In this document: positions 1-12,200 of the stretch, one piece after another
Layout of the letters: every line of letters starts with the position of its first letter
Numbering within the stretch: position 1 is the stretch's first letter
The notes under the pieces: model-generated
Database searches by the model: none
What the model was told of the DNA's origin: nothing
The model's input: the letters and a program-made list of their open reading frames with translations, nothing else
Source of the DNA: Roridomyces roridus
Taxonomy: Eukaryota > Basidiomycota > Agaricomycetes > Agaricales > Mycenaceae
DNA length: 64,000 nucleotides
Direction of reading: 5' to 3'
Assembly: GCA_029378245.1 (NCBI GenBank)
Contig: JARKIF010000004.1
Span: 1,736,001 to 1,800,000 of the forward strand
Translations under genes and position numbers: made by a program

Positions 1-6
1 TTTTAG

Positions 7-2344
7 ATCAACGTACCTCGCGACAGCGGGACGTGCACAAGGTGAGATAGTTTCACAGAATTTATCGTTACAGAATTGACCGCAAATATCCCAGATGTCC
101 TATGGAGTGCACAATGTCGGGCGAGAGCGACTCCTGGTCCTGCCAGATCTCCCTGCGATTCGATTACAAACAAGACGGCAGCAAATACGCTACACCCGAG
201 ACCCATGCGTTTGGATCGATCCTTACAGATAAAACCGCCGTTGAGCTGTGGCTCCGTCGCGCCCAAGCAGCGATCCTGCATCCTCACATTCAATATCAAA
301 ACTTTTACACCAAGACGGAGGACCAGCTGAAAAACCCACCGGCGGATGACCGACGCCTATCGTTTTCCAAAAACGCGGTTTTGGTGGAGTTGCGGGATTC
401 TACACTCACTGGTGAGGAACATTATACTTCCTGGCCGTTCCCTGCGCTAACGAATCAAGACCTTGGGTTTGTCGACCTCCCCGGACTCATTCAAAACGAC
501 GCCCCAGAAGCAATTAGAGTTGTCCGCGATCTGACCGTTTCGCGCATCACCGCCAGGAAGACACTCATTCTCGTTACGATCCCAATGAGCGGCAAGTTTT
601 TCCGCACTCGTTTTGTCTGTAATTCTGACAAGTGTGTAGATGATTTACAGAACCAGGAAGCCGCTCGGCTTGCCAAGGAGGCTGATCGTGATGGAGTGCG
701 TACTATTGGTACGTGTTCTACAGCCATACCGAGACGCCTTTTTCAGACCCAATGATTAGCTGTGCTCACCAAACCGGATCTATTGGGACCTGGCGCAACA
801 GGATCGCGGCAAACGTGGACGGACGTGTTGGAGGGCCGTCGGTTCGAACTCAAGCACGGATATTATTGTGTTCGTCTTCCAGATGACGCAGAGCGTGCGC
901 AAGCCATCACCAAGTCCGAGTCCGAGCGGCGTGCCACGGAGTATTTTGATTCCACGCAGCCTTGGCGAGATATTGCGGATCGCAGTCGGTTCGGGGTACC
1001 GAACCTTTCGGCGTGCTTGAGCAGGCTGCTCGTCAGTCATATGGAGGACAGGTACAGTTCTCCTTGCGTGAAATTCGACTCCAACTGATTCTTTTGACTA
1101 GCCTTCCTGGACTCCGACGCCAGGTCGCGGGGCTGCTCGAGAAATGCAGCGACGACCTGAATCGGCTTCCGTCACCGCCCGTCAGCGACAGCGAGCCCGC
1201 GGCAGCGGTTCTCCTCATGGTGACGGAATTCTGCAGGGCTTTTCGTGCCGCGGTATTTGGGGACACGGAAGACTACAAGGCTTTTGTTCAGACGAACCGA
1301 CAGCATTATGGCCAATTCCAAGCCGACATCAAGTGCACTGTTCCCGATTTCCGGCCGTTCTCAGGTCATGTCAACTATCGAAATCCGAATCTGGACGTTG
1401 TCGAGACGAGAGATGGTGTCGAGCCGGTCGGCCCGTTGGACTTGGTGGACGTGCGGCAGGTGATTACAGGGTATGTTGGCTTGCTTTTCCTCTTGATAAT
1501 AGTGTTCTCATTATCATACAGTTCCATTACCTGGGAGCTGCCGAGCCATGTCCCATTTGACGCGATGAAGAGCCTCGTTTCGCGGTTTACTGGCCAATGG
1601 AGAAACCCGTCTTTGGCGTGCTTCCAAGCTGTCGTCAAAGGCGCCTCGGATTTTCTGTCGGACACGCTCATGGAGAAATATTTTGCGCAATTTACGCAAC
1701 TGAAAGAGTACATCCGGTGCGTCTTTTACTTGATCTCCCTTTGTTGTTGCTCAATTCGGATATCTAGAGAACTCACATGCGCGGAACTCGAGCGCTGTCG
1801 AGTCGAGGCCCTGAAGACGCTCGAGAAGATGCTGGTCCTCGAGAGGGTACCGCTCTTTACCCAGAACACGGATCATTTGCAGTCGGAGACCCACGCTTGG
1901 CTTGGGCGGTACAACAGTGTCCATTACCATTCAAGGCATTATTTGTCGGGTCGTCCTCGATCCCCTTCCCCCCCTGCCGTGCGCTATATTGAAATCGAGG
2001 GCCAGCCGTTCTCCGAGGAGCTCCACCTCATGGCGAAAACGCGGGCGTATTGGCAAATCGCGTACCAGGTGAATTTATTCTTTCCATGAAGGTTCATCCA
2101 ACTGATATATCTACAGCGTATAATCGACTACGTCCCGCTTCTCATCGAGCACGAATTCAATCAACGCATGGCTGAGCGGCTGCAACCCATGTTGTTTGAG
2201 CAGTTGCTTGGTGGGCCGGATGTGAGCGTCAAGATGCAGGAGCTGATGGCGGAAGATCCTGTGGTGTGTGCGCAGCGGAGGTCGTTGAAGACTCAGATAG
2301 AGAGGTTGTCGGAAATAAAGCAGAAGCTGGACGGGTTGACTTGA
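7..2344 (+). CDS. Dynamin-like GTPase, 3' part (5' end outside window)
   Basis: Large GTPase of the dynamin superfamily, a family that uses GTP to remodel or divide membranes; the exact organelle cannot be told. Exons inferred from splice sites and frame: 7-41, 95-591, 640-708, 760-1051, 1102-1470, 1522-1716, 1768-2068, 2117-2344. The first visible exon gives VPRDSGTCTR joined to CPMECTMS, the stretch that follows the P-loop in fungal dynamin-like proteins; the P-loop itself lies upstream of the window. The G3 motif DLPG (near 468-483) and the G4 motif TKPD (768-779) are intact. The middle and stalk regions follow, and the last exon is a helical GED-like end closing at TGA 2342-2344. The intron 592-639 starts with GC, not GT. 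The gene looks functional as far as it can be read. Confidence 0.9.
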
Positions 2345-2479
2345 GCCGTTGCTTTAGACGTGTCTTGCCGATTCGTGTTTGTATTGCCGCGAATGGAACT
2401 TTGAATTTCTTGGATCTTTAACAGGATTCTGTGAGGATTATATAAGTCTATCGTCTACCTATAACCTATAGCACTATTA

Positions 2480-3445
2480 CAGCGGTTTTCAAAACAGTAT
2501 ATGGGTTTGGAGCTTTGCTCCACATACGTTTCTGCTGACCTTTGTTTGACGGAGAGTCGAGCTTCCGCTCCACTCAACTCCACGACTCAATTCAAGAGCT
2601 GCGCCGTGGCTAGACGGTAGACGGCATAAAGCTGTAAGGCCGGCAAGCGGCATGGCCTGCTACCGCTCAACGCCGACAGGTGGTTACTTACTTACCACCG
2701 AGACAAAACCCAGAATCAACTGCATATTATTATCCACAACTCGATTTCAGTCGTCGCTCGTCCGTGCGCCCCTGCGTGCCGCACTCCCTCGCTCCTCCCC
2801 TCCCCTGCAAGCAAGACTCAAGTCACAAAATGCAAGTTGAAAGCAGAAATAACACTACAACATCATTGATTGCGTCGTCGCTCGTCCGCGCGCCGCACTC
2901 CCTCGCTGCACTGCCCCTTGCAAAAACAGAGCATTCAACAAGTTCATTGGTCTTTACTGTCGAAGACTTGAAGCAGGAGAGACATGGCAAGCTTCTGGTT
3001 GGCAAGAAATCGGGAGGCGGCGGGAGGCGGCGGGATGCAAACACGGAAGGGGTTCCTTGAGGCTTGTGACAGTCCAGGGATTTCCTTCGGCAAAGAACCC
3101 AACATCTGTGCATGACATTTGCACAGATGTTGAAAAATCAATCGGATATGATTGCTCCCGGGAGTTGAGGTCATTCATATTGCGTTGACGGTGCGGCAAT
3201 CATCGGCTTCAACGAGAATTTGGCTGGATCCATCAGTGCTGACGCAAAACCCAACGACAAAAACATGATGGCCCGCAAAAACCAAAAATTAGGGCGCCCT
3301 ATAGAAACCTGTACCTAACGGTATCAGGAATTTCCCTTTCCAGGCAGGCAAGTGGAGTTGAAGCAGACTCACCGGCATACAGAGGTCAACACAAACGAAG
3401 GTGGAGCACTGGATCAAAACCCGTATACTGTTTTGAAAACCGCTG
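2480..3445. mobile_element. TIR element with TA target duplication (Tc1/mariner-like MITE)
   Basis: The two ends are inverted repeats of about 30 bases starting CAGCGGTTTTCAAAACAG, with one mismatch in the first 27 or so, and each end is flanked by TA (2478-2479 and 3446-3447). That is the signature of Tc1/mariner-type insertion. At 966 bp with no transposase frame it is non-autonomous. The interior holds a tandem GGGAGGCGGC run near 3015 and a perfect hairpin at 3100-3132. Confidence 0.75.
3100..3132. repeat. Perfect 13-bp hairpin inside the TIR element
   Basis: CAACATCTGTGCA (3100-3112) and its exact reverse complement (3120-3132) are separated by a 7-base loop. It lies inside the 2480-3445 element and overlaps no coding frame. 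Confidence 0.8.
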
Positions 3446-3639
3446 TATACTTGGGCGGTCCACGACATGAACAAGCGGGAAATCTCGAGAGGGTACGTGT
3501 CATTGATGGCCGCCGTCCCGACCTCTTTTGATCACCAACCACCACGTCAACACGGAGAGCTCAATGAACTGCTGAAGGAGTACACCATCTCGAGGGCTCG
3601 CGCTCGTCGTCATCTGCAACGGTCCCGGCGATTCACAGC

Positions 3640-4236
3640 TTCTCCTCCGGTGGCTCGATCTCTCCATTCTTCCAGTGGCACTTCCGCGTTCCCGAGTCAA
3701 TCTCCGAGTAAACAAATTTATTTGCTGCGCGTATAAAAGACCAGCCTCTGGGCGGCTGACACTCAACACTCTTGCTTCTGACTCCTTCGACCTCAAGGCC
3801 TCACCATTCTCGATTCGTCAGCCGTCTTCCTCAATGGTCTGGGGTACGCGGGTCGTACCTGTGGGGTGGCTGGACGTGGTGCAGTTTATCACTCTGGGAG
3901 AGCTTCCGACAGGTGCATATCTGTGCCGAAGCATTGCACCAACTCCTAGGTGGACTTCACTGCGTTACACCCACAACCCTCAAGCCCACTTCCCAGATCC
4001 GGCGAGCTCGGTGGGGCGAGGGAACAATCTCTCGACGGTACGCACTACTCTCTTCCTCGTTATTCCCTCACTCATGGTTTCCTTCCAGCCCGTGGTAGTC
4101 AGTAGATAGTTTTCCCGGGGGATGGGCTAGCAACCCTTCGCGCTCCCTTGCCGTGGGCCCCGGGCTTGAGACTCGCAAGAGTTGACTAAGCGCACGAAAA
4201 GTCTGCATTCATGTATTCGAGCCTTTCTAATAAAAC
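3640..4236 (+). repeat. Dispersed TATA-box repeat, copy A
   Basis: Member of a family with four further copies in the window. It has a TATAAAAGACCAGCC promoter-like box at about 3732, a short AGCC/GGCT hairpin just after it, a variable body, a block of about 100 bases (4103-4205) conserved between copies, and an AATAAA at about 4229. The conserved block can fold into an outer CCCGGGG/CCCCGGG stem and an ACTC-GCAA-GAGT hairpin. No convincing protein is encoded. It may be a non-coding transcription unit or a solo LTR-like element. Confidence 0.6.
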
Positions 4237-4239
4237 TAT

Positions 4240-5685
4240 TTACTTTTGAAACCGAGAGTATGGTTGTTTGAATAAAAAGTTGTATGCCTGTCGAATCTTG
4301 AAGCAAGCGATATGAGCGTTCTCTATGACACCAATGAGCGGAATGTAGCCCATCGCACGTCGTTGAAGTTCCCCAGCAACCTTGATCCATTCAAAATTTT
4401 ACGCTACTACCTAGTGCGACGAGGCTTTTCCTGCCCAAGAACTTTTCCGATGTGCGGCGAGTCGGTAGACACAACCTGCAACAAGATTTTGCATGATATA
4501 TTGGCCGACATCGAGACTGCTTACGTGCCTACGGCGGCTCATCCGGGTTTCCTTCAGCCGATGCGTAGCCTTTAAATTTCCACATGGGTCTTGATGATAC
4601 TTGGAGTTTTCTCGTCCACCTTGCACAATTCTTGAACGTCTGAAGCAGAGTCTCTACTGAGAGCCTAAAATGCAGGGTTACAAGGCCAGCGCGAGAATCA
4701 TACCGTGTTGTGATTGGACCACAGTGACCACTCGTCGAATGCATTGGATACAACGATGAAACTTTGAACTTGCGAGGCAGAGGCTTGAGCAAGATGAAAT
4801 AGCGGGGAGGGGGACGAGACAAAAGAGACAGCAACCCATCCGAGGCTCAGGTTGCTCCACCAGTCCCCAGCTTATTGAATATCAAACGAGTCCTATAACG
4901 TTTCCAGAAGCAAAGTCAAGAGGGCCAGAATATGTACGTTGTACGTGTCGTGCCGTAGGAGTCGTCGCAGGACTTACATAGCGGCATCTCAAAGGAGGCT
5001 CCAGTTGTGCCCCTGTTCTGAACAATTTCTCGAGAATGTATCAAGATTGTGCCGCCGAGGAAGTAAGAACCAGAAGACGCCGTCGAGAAAGATATTCTTG
5101 ATGAGTTTTAGGGACGTAGTAGCTGCTATTCGATCCAGGAAAGGCAAAGAGAGCCCAGTCGACTAGCAGCAGATGGTGGGCGGAGACAAGGAACAATTTT
5201 TGATGCGCAGAGGTTTCAGATTTGTTTTGATCCAATGATCGGAAACCACTCGTCAGTCAATCACCACCACGCAAATTTGCACCTCTGGAGTCTATCTTGT
5301 GGCAGCATTTATTTTCAAAAGAGTCTCAGAATGCCTTTCCTTCGGGCGAATTCCAAGAATCTCGTCGACTACAAGGTCCTTCGTCGGCCAATCCCAACTG
5401 CCATTGACATTTGGCGCAGGCTCGCAGCTCTGACAGCTGTAAGCTCTTCGCTGGCACTCTTCAATCGACGGACACGATACTACCGGTAGGGTACCTAATC
5501 CTTCACTCTGGTTCCCGCTCGGTGCTTCGCGCATTCTGGGCTTCCGGGCATCTATCTACTACTGGCAGTGATACATATTTGATAGGAGCGATCGCACTGG
5601 TCTCCCGTAATTATATGCTTCAAGCCATATCGATCTTCCGGCGGGACTTGGCCCAAGGCCGGTCTCACTCTTACTCGATCTCTCC
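4240..5685. other. No gene seen
   Basis: Only short overlapping frames without recognisable domains or a believable exon chain occur here. It separates copies A and B of the dispersed repeat. Confidence 0.5.
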
Positions 5686-5689
5686 ATTT

Positions 5690-6412
5690 CACTTCCGCGA
5701 TCCAGGCAGTCCCTGACTCACCTTTTATTTAAAACGTCCGCCACCGAGCGGGGATTCCTCGGGCCTCTTTCCTTCAGACAACTACCATCCGGTATGTCCT
5801 CTTCATGTCCACCGAGCTCGTAATGGTGACCTCGCCTTTGACCAGATCCGGACGACTAGTGGACCATGCTTTTAGACGAGAGAGCTCGACGTCGAGAGCT
5901 TCCTTCAGGGTGCGAATTTCCTTTCCTCACCGTTACCTTCACTCACAATTCTCTATGCAGTTTCAAATCACCGCTTACCACCCTTCCTCATGTCCCACCC
6001 AGCTAGCCATCTCTCCCCTCGCCGTTGATCAGATACTTTTCCCGACAAGCTCTCCATGACATCTTGGTTTTCTCGTGCGGTTTACCCAGAGCGCTACCTT
6101 TGCAGGGATGCCTGCGGGGTCGATCCCCCGCCAGGCTAGACCTCAAGGACGACTGTAGGCAGATGTTGCGGTACTACCAGACGAGAGAGCGGGTGTTCAG
6201 ACTTTGGTTCACGGTGCGAATGTTCTCCCTCTCCGCTCCCTCACTCATGTTTACCCAGTTTCGAATCTTCGCCATGGCCGATGCGACTTGGGTGTAGTCA
6301 GTAGGTAGATTCTCGGGGGGTGGGTTCGCAGCCCATCGCGCCTCCTTGCCGTGGACCCCCGAGCTTGCGACTCCCTCGATGAGAGAGTTTACCAAGAGCG
6401 CGAATAATATGC
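5690..6412 (+). repeat. Dispersed TATA-box repeat, copy B
   Basis: Same family as copy A: TTTATTTAAAA promoter-like stretch near 5722, a two-unit body with GACGAGAGAGCTCGACGTCG and GACGAGAGAGCGGG motifs each followed by GGTGCGAA, and the conserved 3' block at 6293-6405. In this copy the outer stem reads CTCGGGGG/CCCCCGAG, so both sides of the pair changed relative to copies A and D. Confidence 0.55.
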
Positions 6413-6639
6413 TTCCATGTGATTGTTCCTCTTGACCTGTGGCCAGAAACCAATTAAATAGACTTCTACTTCCACCTTCACGCCCACCCGCCCGCCCTTT
6501 AACTTCTCGCGCTCGCAATATCCCAATCGCCCACTCTCATTACAAAGATGCGCAATGCTTCGTCGTCGCCCTACACCTTCGCCTCCAATGCTTCATCCGC
6601 GGAAACTACTTCATGGCGCATCAGAAACCGGCAACCCCC

Positions 6640-7090
6640 TCCAAACCATCGCAGAACGAGAACGAGGATGCCATTGGCAGTGCGAGAGACGAGACCCTCC
6701 TATGGATGCAGGAAAATGCTACTCAAGTTGAACGCCTACTTTCCGCGATCCCAGTAACCGCCATGCCGTTGTCTCCCGTTCGCACTACATACGCAGCGAC
6801 CTCGAAACGGCGGGAGACGCCCATCTTCATCCTCGACTGGGCACGTACTGAAGCATACGTCGGCACCAGCGTCGACATACGTCGTATGTCGTCCTACCTT
6901 AGCTTTCTCACATTCTGTTTTGCTCAACTCAGCACACATATAGTCGCTCATGCACGCGCTAGCCACCAACCCCGTGTTAGGCGAGATTCTCGTAGCCCAA
7001 CACCTCATTGACCGTACGAAGGACGAGACCAGTGGCGACGTGGCGGAGACGATCGTGGGTGCTCTCGTCCTTGATCTATGGAGGTGACAC
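6640..7090 (+). pseudogene. RNase III-like domain relic
   Basis: Two conceptual exons resemble the fungal RNase III-like protein encoded at 19675-20662. The first gives HYIRSDLETAGDAHL, which matches the L-E-x-x-G-D-A-x-L signature of RNase III. The second, after an intron-like stretch ending in CTCAACTCAG near 6931, gives NPVLGEILVAQ and then SGDVAETIVGALV, matching the second signature with its acidic pair. A stop at 6843-6845 interrupts readthrough from the first block, and no start or complete frame joins the parts. The family cuts double-stranded RNA; this copy is probably dead or very incomplete. Confidence 0.45.
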
Positions 7091-7683
7091 GTGCCTTCGA
7101 TCCCCTTGTCTCTGTAGCCGTCACAGGTGTTGAGAGCGCCGGCGTGAAACGCAAGCGCGGCCACTCTGACACCAGCGATCACCCAGCCAAGAAGCCGCGT
7201 ATCCTCCCACCTTCTCTCTTTGCCGCTCAATGTCTGCGGAAACTTGGTCGACCTACGCCTCGAGCCCTGGAAAGGACAAAGTGTTCACAATGCTGTATCC
7301 TACTAAGCCTTTGGCAAGATGTGGGCTATACATTCACTCACCAGCGACGCGTGCCTTTGTGTGGAATGGGCCGCAAGAGACAACTGAGCAGTGGTGCGTA
7401 GCAGTAGCGCTCTCTACCTCTAGGCCTTGTCTAGGCCCGCTGACGAGCGAAGTAATATTTCCTAGAAAATCACGGTAAATCATGGGTGCCACCGTTTTCG
7501 AGCATTTTTCGCATCGCTTCCAGCTGCTTAGAGACGCTGGACACAAAATATGAGGTTAGACGCAAATCGAGTGGGATGATGGTGGCACGAAAGGAGCGAC
7601 AGGCTCACGTGCCCGGCGATATCAATGTCCTCATCCCAGTCGCGTGGTTGAAATAATGGATTGCAAACTAATTCGACGGACTA
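7091..7683. other. No confident gene
   Basis: A basic stretch (KRKRGHSD...KKPR, near 7148-7200) lies in an open frame beginning at 7078, but I recognise no domain and see no exon chain. It may be the decayed tail of the RNase III-like relic. Confidence 0.4.
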
Positions 7684-9131
7684 TCAAGAAAACAGCATAT
7701 TCTTCTGGTCGACACCGGATTTTCCGATAAAGATGTCCATCCCACTGTCCATCGACAGGGTTCTGAACGAGCCAAGAACATCCGGCGGAACTCGAACATG
7801 CACAGTACTAGCGAAGGTTACGCGCATCGAACGCAGCTGTTTGCGACGGGCGAGAGCAGCACGGACGAGTGACCTCCATAGTAGAGGAGGGAATGGATGC
7901 AGCGAATGAAATTTCAGACTGTCGAGATTGGGAAGAAAACTGGATGGGTGTTGAGCTAACGTCTCAAATAGGTCTGTTGCGAATGGAATTTCGAGCCATT
8001 CGAATTCCAGACGCGAGATAGTGGAAACCAAGGGGATAATGTCATTGAAGACACGGAATTCTTTCTCTGAATCCTCGATGACGAGCGTCTGGAGAGGTGG
8101 CGATGAACGTTGCAGGAAGGAGATGATGTCCGCGCTGTTCTGCGTGTTCCATGGCATCGCGAAACCAGGGGCTTCAAGATGGGGGGCCGAGAAAAATCTG
8201 AGGATCGTATGATCCTGGGCAGACATGAGAAGTTCTTTATAGAACCAAATCCGACGCAAAGCTGGGAGACAAAGCTTTTCAGTCGCTTCATGTTGCGCGA
8301 CATTCATCATCTGCACGTCGTTGAGGCACAACCCGGTGAGGTTGGGCGAAGAGGATAGAAGCTGTCGTATCTCCAGGGGAGAGAAAATCGAGCTTCTATG
8401 ACCCAAAACAGTAAACTTGTGAAGGAAAGGAAGCGAATCGGGGGGCGGCGTGTCTCCAAAAAGCTGGTGAAATTCGACATTGACATCTTCATCGTCCGAA
8501 TCATCACTGTCTGCGGGGCACATTGGCTCCGGGCACAATTCGAGGTGCCCCAATTGAGTGGCGTGGGCCCAGAGGACGCTGGCCACACCGGAGTCAATAG
8601 GTCCTATCGTATGCAGATGCAAGAGGTAGGTTCCAGCGCGTTCAAATTCCACCTGCTCAAAAGGTGCTGGAAACCTTCGGAGCGCGGCAGAGTGAAGATG
8701 AGTTTATCCCAAAGGGAGGGTATCGAGACAGCGATGTCGGTCCACGTATTGCAGACCCGCAGAAGTAGCATGGGGATCTGTGCGGGCCCTGGGGAATCGT
8801 AGACGTTGCGAGATTGGATGAAGATTTCGGACGATATCTCGAGTGGAAGTCGTGCGATTGGATCGCGGAGGTAATTGAGCTGGCGCTGAAGAAGGCTTTT
8901 ACTCCGCTCGAGTTTGTTAAGAACCTCTTTTTGCGATTGCCGCTCGATATCTGCGGAAGCTTTGTCGATCTGCGCCTGGAGCGCTTGGACAGACATTGGA
9001 GAGCTATGATGCTCCTTCAGATTCTGCGATGTTGGTTGAGCATGTGTACTTACCGAAGTCGGCCGACGAATGAAGAGGACGTCAGACGATGGTGGTACGG
9101 AGAAAGAAGCACCACCCTCACGTGATTCCAT
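7684..9131 (-). pseudogene. F-box protein with leucine-rich tail, one frameshift
   Basis: Reads on the minus strand from about 9131 to 7684. F-box proteins recruit substrates to SCF ubiquitin ligases. A coiled N-terminus (MSVQALQAQIDKASADIERQ) leads into a typical agaricomycete F-box (DPIARLPLEISSEIF, then VCNTWTDIAVSIPSLWDKL). The tail is LRR-like, with repeated L-x-x-L segments such as LSSSPNLTGLCLNDVQ and the end DQKNMLFS. The F-box part and the tail lie in different frames that overlap at 8604-8652, and no intron of sensible size fits between them. I therefore read a single-base indel near 8650. It could be a recent pseudogene or a sequence error. Confidence 0.7.
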
Positions 9132-9234
9132 GAGAGCTTCCTTTCACGCGTCGACCACTCGGAGTCGAGGCTCGTCGAAAATTCATCACCATTTGCCAAT
9201 GCATTCAGAAAAAAAGATGTATTCGAAAGTACAA

Positions 9235-12200
9235 AGCAGCAATATTTTCGCGCTCTTGGTAAACTCCCTCGATGAGAGTCGCAAGCCCGGGGGTCCACGA
9301 CAAGGAGGCGCGATGGGCTGCGAACCCACCCCCCGAGAAACCACCTACCGACTACGCCCGAAACATCCAGCGAAACTCGGGTATCGGCGGCTGGTTGATG
9401 GGCGGTTGGAAGCTGTAGAGGCAAATGCGAGTAAGGAAACGGAGAGGAAAGGAAAGGTATTCGTCGCACCTTGAAGCACACTGTCGACGTCGAGCTCTCT
9501 CGTCCAAGAAGCACGGTCATCCAGGCACCACCAGTTGTCCTCCGGGGCCCACCCCCCAGCAAAGAGGTACCGCCTGCGAAGCGACTGGCCCAAGACGCAG
9601 CCAGATTCATCGAGAGCTTGTCGGGAAAGCATCTGGTCAAAGGCAAGGTCAGCGATGGCGAGCCGGATTGACATGAGGAACGTACCGTTGGCGATGCGAC
9701 AAGGGGCGTTAATTGCGTCGGCGGCGGTTGAAAGCTGCATGGAGAACTATGAGTAAAAGAACGGAGAGGCAAGACTTTGGCACCTTGAGAAGAAAATTGT
9801 CGAAGCCGAGCTCTCTCGTCCAGCAGCACGGCCACAGGCATCGTCAGTCGTCCTCCGGGGCCCCACCCAGTCAAGAGGTACCGCCTTTCATTGCATGACC
9901 CAGAGAGCCGGATTCATCGAGAGCTTGTCGGGAGTAAGGTATCTGGTCAACGGCGAGGTCAGCGATGGCGGGATGAGTGGGCATGAGAGACAAGACGTAC
10001 CGGATGGTGGTGGTCGGAAGTGAAGAGGCCTGGGGAAGTCAGCCACTCAGAGGTGGCTTTTATATGCGCAGCAAATAATTTTTTTCACATATGGTGACTC
10101 GGGAACGGGCTTACAGAAACTGCCGCACTGCCGCACTGTTGCCGCAGCAGCTACCGCACTGGACCGCGTGGTGCCGCACTGATGTCACACTACCGCAGTG
10201 TCACGCTTTTGGTTGCAGCTGCGGCAGTTTGCATAAAGGTAGTACCAAACTAAAAGTGAGATAAATGGCCAAATGTGTAGCCTGCTATCCGAGGACCCTC
10301 TCTGTGGTGTCCGTTTTTCAAAAGAGTAAGTCTATCGTGAGTTAAATCAATTTTAGTCAACATGTGCACAGCTGGGTACTACGAAACAGGACCTGTTTCA
10401 ATCCACGAAAGTCACCCGATTGAGTTCCAAAGAAGCCAAGAGATGTCTGGTGAGTGACTTTACGTCCGAGACTAGCGCCTGGCACCAGGTTTCCAACTTT
10501 CGACTACAAACTCCGGAGTTGCATTTGGTTCAATTCCGTGGATCAACTCCGAGTCTCCCTTTGCTGCTGGAAGGAGAGATCGTTTTATTCATGATTTCCC
10601 AGCATTGGATGGTAGTGCGACGCAATGAAGGCTCGCTGTTTCTGCTCTCTCCGGACGTTCGTCCCAAAGTCCGATACACCCCTTTGCTCTCTGGTGGCCT
10701 TGCAGCTGTCGACCCACACCATTCTCAGCTTCTTCACGGTACTCAAGGCTCTTACCTTTCCCATGCCACGCTCAGCTACACACTATCTCGGAGTTGAAAT
10801 TTCTGGAGGCAAACGGAACCGTCGCAGAACCCGGGATTGCCGCTTGGCTGCTGCCGCACCATGCGTGTTTGAAGTTGCAGTTGTTGAAAGTAAATGAACA
10901 AATCAATTGATCGTGTACAACAAGGTACAGCGTCTAGGGGATTGGACTCCCAACCCCTCGTATATATACTACATACTCCGTCCTACTCCGGCTGCGCCCG
11001 CAGCGTTCTTACCAAGTCCGCAGTAAGTTACAAAGGATATTACAAAGCCCGCCTTATCCCGACTCAAGTGCGATTGCTCTTCCAACAGCAGTGCTTGAAT
11101 CGACGGCGCAAGTGCCACTGTGAACATGGAATGGAGTGTAACAATCCCCAAAATCCGACACTGGGGATCTGGAATAGGTTGCATTCGACACGCGCTGAGA
11201 TGCGGAGCTAACTTGTTGTGCGGCGTTCGTTTCACCCGACATCTGGCGGGACGCTGGTTGGGTTCGTTCCGTGATATAAATGTTCATTGATTGGCTTTAT
11301 CCATGGCGCCGCGTTTGACTCTCAGAAGACCCTGGAATACTTGACAGACCATCCGAGCATCGCCAATCTGAACTCCGTGAGTAGGTCTTCGTTTGCTTCG
11401 TGCGCGAGTTAAGGCTCTTACCTTGCTCATTCCATGGCGCAATCCGCGCTGCTGTGAACACAGAATTCAGCGGAATAAGCTCGAAAATCGATTGGTGGGT
11501 CTCCTGAGGCCCTAACAGACTCGGAGGCGCTGCCGCGCCGTTGGGACTTGGTTACTTGGAATTGATGTATCTCGGGTTTGAACAATCATATTTCGAAACG
11601 GACACTGGTGGGTTGCATGAGGATAAATGAGCCATCTAAAGGTGTGTTTGCCTCGAAAAAAATAAAATTTGGGAGAGAAGCGGCAGTTTCACAACTGCCG
11701 CTTCCAGTGTCACACTGCCGCAGCGTCACGCCGCTTAGGTACCGCACTGCGGTGCGGCAGTTACCGCTTTGCCGCAGCTTCCAAAAAGTTGCCGCGACTT
11801 TTTCGTTCAGCTGCCGCACTGTAAGTGGTACTTTGCCGCAGCTGACCGCAAGGTACCGCACTGGACCGATTTCAGTATGCAAGTATAGTTGAAAATTTTG
11901 ATGATTTATGTTCGATTTGGAGTTCTGGGACTCCAGATACAATACCTTTATCTTGATAGGTCACTCATGGAGAGGGAAGGCTCCAACTAGGCTATAAATC
12001 AAGTTCAAAATCGGATGAAACAGGCTCAATTACGGATTCTTCGCGACACGAGATACAATGGCTGAACGTACGACAATTCAACATGCTCAGGGAAGTCCTC
12101 GACCACATAAAACACCTTGTTGTGAATTTAGCTACCGCAGCTGCGTGCCGCACCACTACCGCAACTACCGCTGCGGCAGCAGTGCGGTAGTTTCTGTAGG

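Noticed and set aside
2620..3060. CRISPR-like array because of repeated GCTCGTCCG...GCACTCCCTCGC blocks
   Set aside because: Only two to three imperfect copies, irregular spacing, eukaryotic context.
6293..6345. tRNA-like A box (TAGTCAGTAGG) and B box (GGTTCGCAGCC), suggesting a tRNA-derived SINE
   Set aside because: The boxes are too close together, the other copies lack a good B box, and a TATA box with an AATAAA points to a Pol II-type unit.
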